Below are positions 1 through 10,336 of a stretch of 64,000 nt of DNA, piece by piece (position 1 is the stretch's first letter; each line of letters opens with the position of its first letter). Source of the stretch: Lapidilactobacillus dextrinicus DSM 20335 (GTDB lineage: Bacteria; Bacillota; Bacilli; Lactobacillales; Lactobacillaceae); NCBI RefSeq assembly GCF_001436095.1, contig NZ_AYYK01000002.1, forward strand, positions 1-64,000, written 5' to 3'. A program made the translations under genes and the position numbers. A model generated the notes under the pieces. That model was not told where the DNA came from. It saw only the letters and a program-made list of their open reading frames with translations, and ran no database searches.

Positions 1-63
1 TGGGTTAAATTGAGATTAACTAATGGCAAGACATATTGGATGGATAAGCGCGGTATTCGTTAA
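1..63 (+). CDS. C-terminal end of a cell-surface protein (5' truncated by window)
   Basis: The first 20 codons in frame 1 read WVKLRLTNGKTYWMDKRGIR and end at a TAA stop. A tail of the type 'K-L-x-N-G-K-T-Y-W-M-D-x-x-G' is typical of the SH3-like or GW-like wall-binding repeats that end many lactobacillal secreted hydrolases and adhesins. Only this tail is visible, so the enzymatic or adhesive part cannot be judged. It faces the decayed insertion sequence that follows. The family assignment rests on a short motif. Confidence 0.4.
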   Translation, partial: WVKLRLTNGKTYWMDKRGIR

Positions 64-134
64 TAATCAGTTTGAATCTAAAAAAGATGTAATTAAGGGA
101 ATCCTAAATATTGGATGAGGCTTTAAGCAACTTT

Positions 135-1392
135 CTAGGTGGTAAGCGTTCGGTAATTTATCGAGCTCTTATCACTCAGTTTTCTTTTGCATCTTGTGTG
201 ATTATAATAGTGTATCCAGCTCGATATCTCGGAAGTTAATTCTTCCAGGGTATTGGGCTTTTTTGGTTATAAATCTCGGTCTTTAAAATATGGAAAAAAC
301 TTTTCATGGCCGCATTATCTAAATACTTTTTCCTACGGAACTTGCTTTGAAAAGCTTGTTTTGCTTTAAAATACGAATCCAATGTGGATTTTGATATTGA
401 AATCTTTGCTCTGAATGAATAGTTGTTCGGGATTTTTCGGAATTTATTTAATTCCCGATGTAGGAACGTTTGTGGTGAATTATACAGTTGATTTGTTTCC
501 CCAACAAACTTCTGTGATATCAGTCGTAAGTTTCTGGTAGGAAAGATCTGTATTAAAACGGCGATTTAATCGATTCTTTGTCAGGGTACCAACAATACTT
601 GGTATGAGTTGTACTTATGTGCTCTCTTATTATAAGTGTTTGAAAGAAGACTTAATTCACGTATTAAACGCAAAATTTTTGTGATTAACTTAAAAAATAA
701 GTTCATGTAACTGATCAGTAATCTGACGATATCCAGCACTTGAGCCATTCCGTTGGGCTTTAAGTTTAAGAATGGCATCTTCATCAATCATCTTTAAAGT
801 GACCTTAATCATATAAAAATAGGTGCTCTTGGCCAGTTTAACGACTTTCAATTTTACGAGAGGATATTTCTACCTCAATTCCGTGACGATTTGTATCCTT
901 TGTCTAGTTGTGGTTAAACTAGGGCTCACAATTTTTTTAAATAATCATTCCCTATTTTTAAGAGTTCATTTTCTTTTTCTAGACTTTCTAATTCGGATTT
1001 TTTGGAATCTTTCTTCTTTTTTTAGCTGTTATGATCGTCGGTCATCCTTTAGTTTGAAACAGGGTTCTCCGGCCCTTTAGATGCCATTTTCGTTGCCAAG
1101 ATCAAATAGTCGAAGGTTTAGAAAGATTGAAATGTAGGGCTGTTTCATAAAGCGAGGTCTTGTTTAATTTTAACCAGTTTAGAACATCTAGCTTGAAAGT
1201 GCCAGCGTAAACCTTTTGTGGACGTCTAATATCCAGGACTTTTGGGCTAAAGGTTTCATGGCGTTTAACCTATTTCATGACTGTTACTTTGCTTTTAATG
1301 CTGTATTTTCTGGTAATTAATGTGTAACTAAGCAAAGATATCAGATAATCTTTGACTACACGAACTTTAAAATTTTTAGAAAATTTAGACAT
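135..1392 (-). pseudogene. Decayed IS3-family (IS150-like) transposase, orfA and orfB remnants
   Basis: Read on the minus strand, an OrfA-like start (MSKFSKNFKVRVVKDYL) lies near 1392. A helix-turn-helix-like stretch and a coiled coil (ESLEKENELLK) follow, and then OrfB-like segments spread over several frames: YPLVKLKVVKLAKSTYFYMIK, GYRQITDQLHEL, a CWGNKS core, FQYQNPHWIR and SWIHYYNHTRCKRKL before a stop near 135. Many stops and frameshifts interrupt it. The catalytic motif HSDQG has become HSEQR, and the AMESFF glutamate motif has become AMKSFF, so two acidic DDE residues are lost. No terminal repeats or target duplication were identified with confidence. This is a dead element that fills the roughly 1.3 kb gene-poor stretch at the left edge of the glycosylation island. 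Confidence 0.8.
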
Positions 1393-1397
1393 AAGAA

Positions 1398-1434
1398 AAC
1401 CCCTGATATTGGAATTGGTCCAACATCAGGGGTT
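1398..1434 (-). terminator. Hairpin downstream of the GT-C gene
   Basis: Two 16-base arms (1398-1413 and 1419-1434) pair with a single G-U-type mismatch around a 5-base loop. On the minus strand the stem is followed by TTTTCTT. This suits a rho-independent terminator of the minus-strand epimerase-gtrA-GT-C operon. It also lies just before the decayed transposase start, so it could instead have belonged to the insertion sequence. Confidence 0.55.
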
Positions 1435-1478
1435 CACTTCAAAAAATTAATTTTACCCCTTTTTTAGATTCAAATTAA

Positions 1479-3011
1479 CTAATAGCCATTGTACTTAAGC
1501 AAAATATTTTCAGAGTTTTTAAATTTAGGAACTACGATATAGTTCTTTTTAGTAAAATTAATTAATGATTTATCAATTTTAAAATTGTTAGGATTATCTT
1601 GTTCAAATGTCATTTTACGAATTACGATATATTTTGGTGGTTTTTGAGCAAGGTCATTGGTAAATTCTTGTCGTAAATTTGGATAATCACGATAGTCTAG
1701 GGAGGGAAGAACAAAAAAGCGTGAAAATGAAAAACGATTAGATAATAAATATATATTAGCTTGAAGACAATGTACATATATCCTATCACTCTCTTTAGTA
1801 TGTGACTTTATATATGCTGCTTGTTCAACATCTAAAGAATTAAAATATTGATTTGGAGTTGCAGTAATGACATGAAAAGTGTGTTGTTGTATAGCCTGGT
1901 ATGCATAATTATAAGGGAGAAGTAAAATTGTCAAATATGCTAATATCTTTATATGTTTCTTGCTTATTAGTGTACTAATTCCATTTATTAAGATACAAAC
2001 GGCTACTATTATCGGCGGAAACATCGTTATAAAATAATGAGTATAGTATCTGCCCGATAAAATAACAGTTATAAAATTAATAATCAGATATATTAATAAA
2101 CAAATATAATACTCTTTAAATCTACGATTATTTATTCTGTTAAACCTTATTAATAAATATAGAATAAATAATGTCAGGAACGTCCAAATACCAGAATTTG
2201 ACATAAAGTTAAAAAATGATTTTGTAGTCTGCCATTCTTCAAATGGTGTTGAAGCTTGAGAGTATGTGATATTCAACGTCCAGGTTTGATATATCATTTC
2301 ACTCAAGTTACCAACTAATATGGAATATAATACGACAAAAAGACATACAACTAATCCGCCAAGAAAAATGTATATAATTTGTCTGATTAAATTTTTATAG
2401 TTTTTATCGATAAGTCCCTTAATTAATAGATAGAGACAGAAAACTATCCACAATGCAATCATATTTGAGCGTATAAAAAACGTTAATCCACCCGTAATTC
2501 CAATTAAGATGAGATCAATTACATTGTTTTTATTTCGAAGAATTAATTTTGTAAATAGATATAGTGCTAATGAAATAAAAGTTAGAGCAAACTCTTCTGA
2601 ATAATTACCACTATCTAAAGCAACTAGTTCAGGACCAGTTAACAACAATATAGAAAGACTAGATATTATCGGATTTTTTGATAGCAAATAAGCAGTTTTA
2701 AAAAGAAATAAAAGTGTTAATGCATAAAAGATTGATTCCACAATCCAAATGCCAAGAGAGTCATTACCTTGGCCAATAAAATTTGCAAATTGTTGAATCC
2801 AAAATAAAACGATGCCCTTATGATCAAACATGTCGTTGTAAGGAATAAGTCCGTGGTTCATTCCTTTCCCGAAATACATAAACATTGATGAATCGTGTCC
2901 ATTTAAAATATTAGAAAGTGGGTTTGATCTAAAACTAAAAATAATAAAGATGTAATTAGTTGCTATGAGTATTGAAGCGAAAAACCATTTTAAAAGATTT
3001 CGTATTTTCAT
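1479..3011 (-). CDS. GT-C fold membrane glycosyltransferase
   Basis: The 510-residue protein is strongly hydrophobic, with about ten or more predicted membrane spans and a hydrophilic C-terminal domain from about residue 400. The first external loop carries an HD pair (residues 39-40) and a DHKG motif (63-66). That arrangement is typical of Dol-P-mannosyltransferase-like (PMT_2, GT39-like) enzymes that move a sugar from a polyprenyl-phosphate carrier to a surface polymer. It lies 4 bases downstream of gtrA in the same orientation, which supports a role as the acceptor-specific transferase of a GtrA/GtrB-type system. The coding sequence is visibly richer in AT and in ATA and AGA codons than the neighbouring epimerase, suggesting transfer. 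The sugar and the acceptor polymer are unknown. Confidence 0.75.
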   Translation of the reverse strand: MKIRNLLKWFFASILIATNYIFIIFSFRSNPLSNILNGHDSSMFMYFGKGMNHGLIPYNDMFDHKGIVLFWIQQFANFIGQGNDSLGIWIVESIFYALTLLFLFKTAYLLSKNPIISSLSILLLTGPELVALDSGNYSEEFALTFISLALYLFTKLILRNKNNVIDLILIGITGGLTFFIRSNMIALWIVFCLYLLIKGLIDKNYKNLIRQIIYIFLGGLVVCLFVVLYSILVGNLSEMIYQTWTLNITYSQASTPFEEWQTTKSFFNFMSNSGIWTFLTLFILYLLIRFNRINNRRFKEYYICLLIYLIINFITVILSGRYYTHYFITMFPPIIVAVCILINGISTLISKKHIKILAYLTILLLPYNYAYQAIQQHTFHVITATPNQYFNSLDVEQAAYIKSHTKESDRIYVHCLQANIYLLSNRFSFSRFFVLPSLDYRDYPNLRQEFTNDLAQKPPKYIVIRKMTFEQDNPNNFKIDKSLINFTKKNYIVVPKFKNSENILLKYNGY

Positions 3012-3015
3012 ATTA

Positions 3016-3444
3016 TTAATTTCCTCTAAATATAATTATTTTACTCAAGAAATAATTAATTACGACAACCACGACTTGGGTAATAACTTTAGCGACAAGA
3101 TCATTAGTACTCAACAAATTAATGAATAGATACATACAGCCCATGTCAATGACATATGAAGCAACACGGGCGATGATAAATTTGTTAAATTCCCAGGTGA
3201 GCGCACACCAAGTAGCAGTTTTAGAATGAAAGACCCACAGTTTATTGGTTACAAAAGCAAATAAAACGGACAGTAACCAAGCAAGACTATTAGAAATTTG
3301 CCAATTCCAAGAAAAGATACCATGGCAAATAGCAAATACGATAATGTTAACGACTGTGGTTAAACCACCAAAAAAAAGGTAGGTGAAAATTTTCCACCAA
3401 CCACGTTGTTCAAGAAATTTTTTAAAGTTTTGATAGATTTTCAA
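3016..3444 (-). CDS. gtrA: GtrA family membrane protein (putative lipid-linked sugar flippase)
   Basis: The 142-residue protein has four hydrophobic segments (about residues 19-40, 47-70, 88-108 and 115-138). It also has the GtrA pattern of a TTVVNIIVFA-like first helix, the segment FAFVTNKLWVFHS between helices 2 and 3, and a C-terminal VINYFLSKIIIF. GtrA proteins are thought to flip polyprenyl-phosphate-linked sugars to the outer membrane face for use by GT-C enzymes. The gene sits between an epimerase gene and a GT-C gene in one transcript. A GtrB partner lies about 2 kb away on the other strand. Confidence 0.88.
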   Translation of the reverse strand: MKIYQNFKKFLEQRGWWKIFTYLFFGGLTTVVNIIVFAICHGIFSWNWQISNSLAWLLSVLFAFVTNKLWVFHSKTATWCALTWEFNKFIIARVASYVIDMGCMYLFINLLSTNDLVAKVITQVVVVVINYFLSKIIIFRGN

Positions 3445-3455
3445 AAGCTGACCTC

Positions 3456-4391
3456 TTACTTAGCCAATGATTGCCAATAAACATTCAAGCCGCTTTGAAT
3501 ATCATATTGCGGTTTGTAACCAAGATTAGAAAGCTTAGTCATATCAGCAGCAGAATCTTTAATATCGCCATCACGAGCGTCTTTATATTCAACGTTCAAC
3601 TTTTTACCGGCAATATTTTCGTAGGCTTTAATGACATCTTTTAAGCTGGTAGTTTTACCAGTGGCTACATTGTAAACATCATGCATAGCCTCAGGTGTAC
3701 GCATTAGTAATAATAGGGCTTGAATCACATCACCAACAAAGACGAAATCACGAGTTTGTGAACCATCACCGAATAACGTGAAAGTTTTGTTTTGGCTAAT
3801 AGCATCGCTAATAATTGAAAGGACACCCGAGTATGGTGATTTAGGATTTTGTTTTGGACCATACACGTTGAAGAAACGGACACAGACGGTGTTAAGACCA
3901 TATAATTGACCATAATCAACAACGAAACGTTCTGTTGCAAATTTATCGATTGCATAAGGTGTTAATGGCTTAATCTGTGAGCTTTCTTGTTTTGGTAATT
4001 CAGGATCATCGCCATAAACAGCCGCAGAAGAAGCAAATAAAATCTTTTTAACAGGTAAATTATTGGTACGAATTGTCTCTAAAATAAATAAATTAGCATT
4101 CTGATTAATTTCATGTGTTTCTAAAGGACGGGCTACGGAATCAGCAACACTAGCTACAGCAGCTAGTAAGTAGATGTAATCAGGCTTTTTAGAGACAAGT
4201 AATTCTTTCATAAAATCATAGTTGGTGATACTTTCTTGATAAAATGTAATTTTATCTGAGTCAGGAAGGTTACTTTTAAGACCCATTGATAAATCATCTA
4301 CAACGATGATTTCATCCATTGTTTTGATTAGTTCCTCAATTAAGTTAGAGCCAATAAAACCGGCACCGCCGGTTACCAACGCTTTTGTCAT
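3456..4391 (-). CDS. NAD-dependent nucleotide-sugar epimerase
   Basis: This is an extended short-chain dehydrogenase of 311 residues. It has the NAD-binding GGAGFIG at residues 8-14, SSAAVYG at 121-127 and the catalytic YxxxK as YAIDK at 146-150, followed by RFFNVYGP and FGDGSQTRDFVFVGDV motifs. These fit a UDP-glucose or UDP-GlcNAc 4-epimerase-like enzyme, but the exact substrate cannot be fixed. The ATG at 4391 is chosen because GAAG lies just upstream. A GTG at 4400 would add three residues. A minus-strand promoter reads TTGCTT (4452-4457), a 17-base spacer and TATAAT (4429-4434). It heads the operon epimerase-gtrA-GT-C and probably supplies the nucleotide sugar for it. Confidence 0.82.
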   Translation of the reverse strand: MTKALVTGGAGFIGSNLIEELIKTMDEIIVVDDLSMGLKSNLPDSDKITFYQESITNYDFMKELLVSKKPDYIYLLAAVASVADSVARPLETHEINQNANLFILETIRTNNLPVKKILFASSAAVYGDDPELPKQESSQIKPLTPYAIDKFATERFVVDYGQLYGLNTVCVRFFNVYGPKQNPKSPYSGVLSIISDAISQNKTFTLFGDGSQTRDFVFVGDVIQALLLLMRTPEAMHDVYNVATGKTTSLKDVIKAYENIAGKKLNVEYKDARDGDIKDSAADMTKLSNLGYKPQYDIQSGLNVYWQSLAK

Positions 4392-4428
4392 ATTCTTCAC
4401 ACTTTCAAAATGAATTTAATATAGCCTA

Positions 4429-4457
4429 ATTATACAGTTGGATTCGTTTGTAAGCAA
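4429..4457 (-). promoter_or_regulatory. Promoter of epimerase-gtrA-GT-C operon
   Basis: On the minus strand, TTGCTT (4452-4457) and TATAAT (4429-4434) are separated by 17 bases. This is a good sigma-A promoter about 38 bases from the epimerase start. Confidence 0.65.
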
Positions 4458-4462
4458 GGTAA

Positions 4463-5554
<1,092 letters not shown>

Positions 5555-5632
5555 TAATTTGCGCACATATACCTAATAATTATTGTATACTGTAATTATT
5601 AAAGAAGTTATTGATTTTTTAGGTGGAATTAT

Positions 5633-6583
5633 ATGAGTGAATTATTATCAGTGGTTGTTCCTTGTTTCAATGAGCAGGAATCGATTCCTTTATTTTATGC
5701 TGCAATGGAGCAAGTTAGAAATAAGTTACCGTTAGATTTTGAATATGTCTTTGTTGATGATGGGTCTTGTGATCAGACGCTTGTTGAATTGCGCAAATTG
5801 GCGCATGATCGCTCAAACGTTCATTATCTTTCATTTTCACGTAATTTTGGTAAGGAAGCCGCACTTTACGCAGGATTGAGTCATACCCATGGTGACTATA
5901 TTACGATGATGGATGTGGATTTACAGGATCCGCCAGAATTATTGATTGAAATGTATGCGAAAATTCAAGATCCGCAAATTGATTGTGTCGGCACCCGTCG
6001 CGTTACACGAACCGGGGAACCTAAAATTAGAAGTTTTTTTGCCAAAATGTTCTACCGAATTATTAATCGAATTGGTCAAACGGAAATGGTTGATGGTGCA
6101 CGTGATTTTAGATTAATGACCCGGCAAATGTTGGACGCTATTTTAGAATTAAAAGAAGTGAATCGCTTTTCTAAGGGTTTATTTACTTGGGTTGGTTTTA
6201 ATACCGTATATTTAGAATACGAAAACCGTGAACGTGTTGCGGGCACGACGAGTTGGAGCTTTTGGAAGTTGTTTTCTTATTCAATTGATGGCATTGTTAA
6301 CTTTTCTGATGCGCCTTTAAATATTGCTTCGTTTGTTGGCGCCTTATCCTGTATCGGCTCAGTTATTGCAATGCTGATTATTATTTTTAGAACAATTGCT
6401 TATGGCGATCCGACCAGTGGTTGGCCTTCCTTAGTTTGCATCTTTTTATTTATCGGTGGTATTCAGTTGCTTTGTCTGGGTATCATCGGGAAATATATCG
6501 GCAAAATTTTTACGGAAACAAAGAAGCGACCAATCTATATTGTGCGTGAAACAGATCAACAAGATAAAAATAAAAATGATTAA
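5633..6583 (+). CDS. GtrB-type polyprenyl-phosphate glycosyltransferase (GT2)
   Basis: The 316-residue protein has a cytoplasmic GT2 domain with VDDGS (41-45) and the acidic DVDLQDP (94-100), followed by two C-terminal membrane segments (about 232-255 and 262-290). This is the layout of GtrB, CsbB and YkcC, which attach a sugar from a nucleotide donor to undecaprenyl phosphate. The start follows AGGTGG with normal spacing. It is upstream of a GT-C gene with a 13-base gap, and a GtrA protein is encoded about 2 kb away. It is probably the shared sugar-loading enzyme of the system. Codon use looks host-like, unlike the adjacent GT-C gene. Confidence 0.88.
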   Translation: MSELLSVVVPCFNEQESIPLFYAAMEQVRNKLPLDFEYVFVDDGSCDQTLVELRKLAHDRSNVHYLSFSRNFGKEAALYAGLSHTHGDYITMMDVDLQDPPELLIEMYAKIQDPQIDCVGTRRVTRTGEPKIRSFFAKMFYRIINRIGQTEMVDGARDFRLMTRQMLDAILELKEVNRFSKGLFTWVGFNTVYLEYENRERVAGTTSWSFWKLFSYSIDGIVNFSDAPLNIASFVGALSCIGSVIAMLIIIFRTIAYGDPTSGWPSLVCIFLFIGGIQLLCLGIIGKYIGKIFTETKKRPIYIVRETDQQDKNKND

Positions 6584-6596
6584 GGAAGGGAAATGC

Positions 6597-8096
6597 ATGA
6601 AAAAAATATCCCATTTTCTTTTTCAGCAAATTAATAATTTTTACATTGTTTTAATTATTGTTACAATGTTTGGCGCATTGCGTGCTACAAATTTCAATAT
6701 TAACTTGATATCAAGTAAGTTAATTTTGGCACTGATCTGTTTCTGTCTAATTTTTTCTTTTGATAGAAGTAGAGCATTATTAACAAAATTAATTAGACTT
6801 TTTTTACGCAATATTAAAATTATTACATTCATCATTATTTTAGTAATTCCAATTTTACAGTTTTATATTTTATCGAAGATATCCACTCCGATTGGATGGG
6901 ACGTTGGAGGCATAATTAATAATTTATTTAATAGGGGTGCAATAAGTAGATATCTGTCACTTAATCCGAATAATCAATTTTTATTTTTTTTACTTTATGG
7001 ATATGCAAAAGCGGTAAAGCTAGTTGATATTCAAGCGTCTAGTTGGATCTATTTTCAACTATTGAATATATTTTTCATTGATTTATCAATATTCTTTTTG
7101 TATAAAGCAGCTGATAATCTTTTTAATAAAAGAATTGCTTATATTTCCGTGTATCTTTATATTTTTTGGTTTGTGTTGTCCCCGTGGATACAAGTTCCGT
7201 ATTCTGATACATTGATGGTTTTATTAACATCCATAGTTTTCTTTTTCTATTCAAAAATTGTTCTAAACAAAAGTTTTTCTCTTCCAAATCTTTTGTTTTT
7301 AGGAATTTTTATTGGTATTTCTTATTTAATAAAGCCTTCATCCATAATTTATGTGGTTTCATTTTTTATTATTTATTTTTTAAAATTGATAATAAATAAG
7401 AACTACGAAATAAAAAATAAAATTCGAAATATTGCGATTACTTTTTTTTCTGTACTAATAATGATCTTTAGTTTTAATTTATTTGTACAAAAACAAAATG
7501 TCATTAATTATGATCAAAACCAGTCAAAGCCTGTAAGCTTGTTCATATCTATGGGAATGAGAGGAACTGGTGGATATAACTCCAAAGAAACACAAATGAA
7601 TGAGGTGCTTAAAACTCCTAAGGATAGAAACAAGTATAATCTTCATCAAATTAAAGAACAGTTAAAAGAATATAGGATATCTGGGTACGTAAAATTTTTA
7701 ATTATAAAACATTTTAATAATACCGATCGGGGAGATTTTGGATGGGGCAGAGATGGCACTCCTCAGAAATATCCTGATAATAATTCTGAACGAGTTACTA
7801 ATCTTTTGCGATCACTTTATTATCAACAAGGCGCTCTTTCAAATAATATACGTTTTTATATGCAAATTATTTGGGTAGTAATTCTATTTGGAATGTTATG
7901 TGTTCCTAAGAACAATAATTCTACAAAAATACTGATTTTAAAGTTAACTATTATTGGCATCTTTTTATATTTACTTATTTTTGAAGGTGGAAGATCAAGA
8001 TATTTAATTCAGTACTTGCCTATTATTATTCTTTTAAGTTCGACTGGTTGGAACACTATTTTTAATAAATATAAGTTAATTACAAAAAAGTATTGA
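6597..8096 (+). CDS. Second GT-C type multi-spanning membrane glycosyltransferase
   Basis: The 499-residue protein is almost entirely hydrophobic, with about ten or more membrane spans. A GWDVG motif precedes YLSLNPNNQFLFF, a combination seen in GT-C family proteins of lipid-linked sugar systems. The ATG at 6597 is chosen because AAGGAAGG ends 7 bases before it, and longer readings would overlap gtrB. It is probably co-transcribed with gtrB and ends at a strong terminator. Base composition is clearly AT-rich, with many ATA, AGA and AGG codons, as for the other GT-C gene at 1479-3011. It likely transfers the GtrB-made lipid-linked sugar to a surface polymer. Donor and acceptor are not deducible. 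Confidence 0.72.
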   Translation: MKKISHFLFQQINNFYIVLIIVTMFGALRATNFNINLISSKLILALICFCLIFSFDRSRALLTKLIRLFLRNIKIITFIIILVIPILQFYILSKISTPIGWDVGGIINNLFNRGAISRYLSLNPNNQFLFFLLYGYAKAVKLVDIQASSWIYFQLLNIFFIDLSIFFLYKAADNLFNKRIAYISVYLYIFWFVLSPWIQVPYSDTLMVLLTSIVFFFYSKIVLNKSFSLPNLLFLGIFIGISYLIKPSSIIYVVSFFIIYFLKLIINKNYEIKNKIRNIAITFFSVLIMIFSFNLFVQKQNVINYDQNQSKPVSLFISMGMRGTGGYNSKETQMNEVLKTPKDRNKYNLHQIKEQLKEYRISGYVKFLIIKHFNNTDRGDFGWGRDGTPQKYPDNNSERVTNLLRSLYYQQGALSNNIRFYMQIIWVVILFGMLCVPKNNNSTKILILKLTIIGIFLYLLIFEGGRSRYLIQYLPIIILLSSTGWNTIFNKYKLITKKY

Positions 8097-8102
8097 TTAA
8101 TA

Positions 8103-8146
8103 AAAACCATACTCGATTCTTTCATAAAAGAATTGAGTATGGTTTT
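8103..8146. terminator. Bidirectional terminator between GT-C and MBL genes
   Basis: A 20-base-pair stem (arms 8103-8122 and 8127-8146, one mismatch) is bordered by A-runs on the left and T-runs on the right, between two convergent genes. Confidence 0.9.
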
Positions 8147-8162
8147 CTTGTAATTATTTTGA

Positions 8163-9428
8163 TCAATCAAATTCATAATAAAGATCTAGCTCAGGCAACC
8201 AGGCTTCAGTATTAGTTGTTATTAATTGATCGGCTAATATTTCTGGCTTGAAACTATGCCAGGCAACAGTATAACGAGCACTAACCTTTTTAGCAAGGTC
8301 AAAAATTTCTTGTTTAGTGGCATGACCGCTAGCGCCCATTGGGATAAATTTAATTTGCGCTTGTTTGAGCTGTGTTTGTAATTTTGCAAAGTTAGCATCA
8401 TAATCGCCTAAAGGTTCACCATTAGCATGGAGATAAGTGCCGTGACTAAACTGATCAAGACGTTGGTGCTGTGACCAAGAATTATGCAAAATAAAATGGC
8501 GCGGATGTTTTTTTAATTCAGTTACTAAATCTTGCCAATGCCATTGATAGTCGTTAGTGCTATCATTTTTTTCATCGACTAGTTGGTAAATTTCAGCATC
8601 GGGTGCAAAAGCGCGAATAGTATTAGCAAAGTTTGCTTCCCAAACAATTGGACGACCAGCATTGAGAGCAGCTTGATTGAAGTTAATTAAGCGTTCCACA
8701 TTTCGTTCATATGGATTAATAATTAAAACATCGTCTGTCTTGGTAATGTATTGTTGCAATAATGGTACTAAGTCTTGTTCACGATAGGTTGGTTCAGACT
8801 GACTAGTTGCAATAACTTGTGGTTGTTCAGTTGTAAAGCTGTACGTTGTTGCTTCAGTTAAATAAACGAGTAACTTTTTAGTCACACGGTCAGACCAGCG
8901 GACAACGCGATCTTGATGTGGTCCATTAAGCCGAACATCACCAGAATGTAAGAATTGATGATGACCATCGTCAATTAAAAATGCCATTGGTCCAACAGTG
9001 TCGTGATCGCTAAGCATAGCGGTTACGTTGAGTGAACCAATTGTCACGGTCTCATCGTCAGCCAAGCCGTGTAAGTTTGTCACCGGTGTTTCCTGACCAG
9101 TAGTGATTAAAACATCATATAACTTTTTGGCATCGTTTGATAAGTAAATCGGAATGTCATGATTTTGAAGATATTGTAATGCACCCATGTGATCGATGTG
9201 GAGATGGGAGATAAAAATAGCCTGGTGTTGATATTTTGAAGGTTGGTCGGGTAAAAATAGTTCTGGAAGGTGCGGTAAGTCATGATCCGCCATGGCTTGT
9301 TCAACAGTTTCATCTTCAAAGTCTGAAGCAACGCCAAAATCCATGATGACACGTGAATCGCCTTGAGCAAATTCGACGATATTGCCACCAATTGTGGTTA
9401 ATCCATTTAAAAAGCGTAAGGTTGTCAT
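8163..9428 (-). CDS. MBL-fold metallo-hydrolase, RNase J / beta-CASP-like
   Basis: The 421-residue protein starts with the metallo-beta-lactamase signature HLHIDH (75-80) after a first strand with IMDFG. It continues with SDHD, HSGD and a C-terminal GASGHATKQE segment and WHSFKPE. The SGHA motif and overall order resemble RNase J-like beta-CASP hydrolases, though it is shorter than RNase J itself (about 555 residues). It may act on nucleic acid, but the substrate is not shown by the sequence. The ATG at 9428 is preceded by GAAAGGAGA, so an upstream in-frame extension is unlikely. It stands alone, convergent with the GT-C gene. Confidence 0.75.
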   Translation of the reverse strand: MTTLRFLNGLTTIGGNIVEFAQGDSRVIMDFGVASDFEDETVEQAMADHDLPHLPELFLPDQPSKYQHQAIFISHLHIDHMGALQYLQNHDIPIYLSNDAKKLYDVLITTGQETPVTNLHGLADDETVTIGSLNVTAMLSDHDTVGPMAFLIDDGHHQFLHSGDVRLNGPHQDRVVRWSDRVTKKLLVYLTEATTYSFTTEQPQVIATSQSEPTYREQDLVPLLQQYITKTDDVLIINPYERNVERLINFNQAALNAGRPIVWEANFANTIRAFAPDAEIYQLVDEKNDSTNDYQWHWQDLVTELKKHPRHFILHNSWSQHQRLDQFSHGTYLHANGEPLGDYDANFAKLQTQLKQAQIKFIPMGASGHATKQEIFDLAKKVSARYTVAWHSFKPEILADQLITTNTEAWLPELDLYYEFD

Positions 9429-9625
9429 AAAAAATCTCCTTTCAGAGTAGTAGGTTAGTGTAACGCAAAATGAGAACACTCACAACTTTTGTTAGTTTTA
9501 ATCATTAAACTCTTTTAAAACTAATATTTGAGATTTGCGATGATGCTAAAAAAATAGCACAATAAAGAAAAGATTATGATTTTTTATCCACCGTCGATTA
9601 AATTAAGGAAGAAAGGAGTAATATA

Positions 9626-10207
9626 ATGGGTTCACGAATGATGCATTATGTTATTGGCAGAACACTTGCCAAACGTTACCATTTCTCTGATTCGTTTTTA
9701 CTAGGTGCTATTGCGCCTGATGTTCAAAAAAACATGGCTGTTCCTAAAGATGTCTCACATTTTATTGAACGAGATGAACATGGCTTTGGCGATATTAAGT
9801 TGCAACGTTTTGCCCAACAGTACCAACGTTACTGGAATGATGAGTTTGTCCAAGGTTATTATTGTCATTTAATTGCTGATGAAGTTTGGTTACAAGGGCC
9901 TATTAATCAGCAAGCGCGTCAATGGCCGTTCGGATCAATTGAACGTGATCAATACGTCGATCAACATTATCAGGATTTTCATAGTTTTAACGCGATTTTA
10001 CGCGATCATTTCCAACTAACACCGCCAACCTTTACCTATCAACTAGATTATCCTATTCAAGAAATTGAGCCGCGATTTTTGCCGGCACTTGTCCAGGATC
10101 TGGTGGCTGACTTTAAAGATCAACAGCAACCATTAAAAGTTTTAACTGAAAAGCAAGTGTTTGATTATCTTGATAAGTCGATTGCTGCTTATGAACAAAC
10201 TTTATAA
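9626..10207 (+). CDS. Zinc-dependent phospholipase C-like protein
   Basis: The 193-residue protein has an N-terminal MMHYVIGRTLAKRY, then GAIAPDV, SHF and YYCHLIADEVW. These His and Asp positions match the metal-binding pattern of the zinc-dependent phospholipase C-like family found in many Firmicutes (Pfam Zn_dep_PLPC type). No signal peptide is visible, so it is likely cytosolic, and a true phospholipase role is doubtful. The start follows GAAAGGAG. It is a single gene between the MBL hydrolase and the PLP enzyme gene. Confidence 0.65.
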   Translation: MGSRMMHYVIGRTLAKRYHFSDSFLLGAIAPDVQKNMAVPKDVSHFIERDEHGFGDIKLQRFAQQYQRYWNDEFVQGYYCHLIADEVWLQGPINQQARQWPFGSIERDQYVDQHYQDFHSFNAILRDHFQLTPPTFTYQLDYPIQEIEPRFLPALVQDLVADFKDQQQPLKVLTEKQVFDYLDKSIAAYEQTL

Positions 10208-10246
10208 AATCTAAGTCATCTAAATAATGGCGCATTCAACGTTAAT

Positions 10247-10275
10247 TTGTCGTTAGTCTTAAAGTTGAGTATACT
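10247..10275 (+). promoter_or_regulatory. Promoter of the methionine gamma-lyase-like gene
   Basis: TTGTCG (10247-10252), a 17-base spacer and TATACT (10270-10275) precede the gene by about 60 bases. Confidence 0.6.
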
Positions 10276-10336
10276 AATTAGTGAAGTTTTAAAATCTTAT
10301 TAAATAAATGTCGTCATAGTTAAAGGAGAATTACGC

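Noticed and set aside
581-787. Short open frame on the minus strand
   Set aside because: It is a fragment of the decayed OrfB and not a gene in its own right.
823-1080. Short open frame on the plus strand
   Set aside because: It is antisense to the decayed transposase and has no family features.
6456-6596. N-terminal extension of the second GT-C protein
   Set aside because: It overlaps gtrB out of frame, and a good ribosome site precedes 6597.
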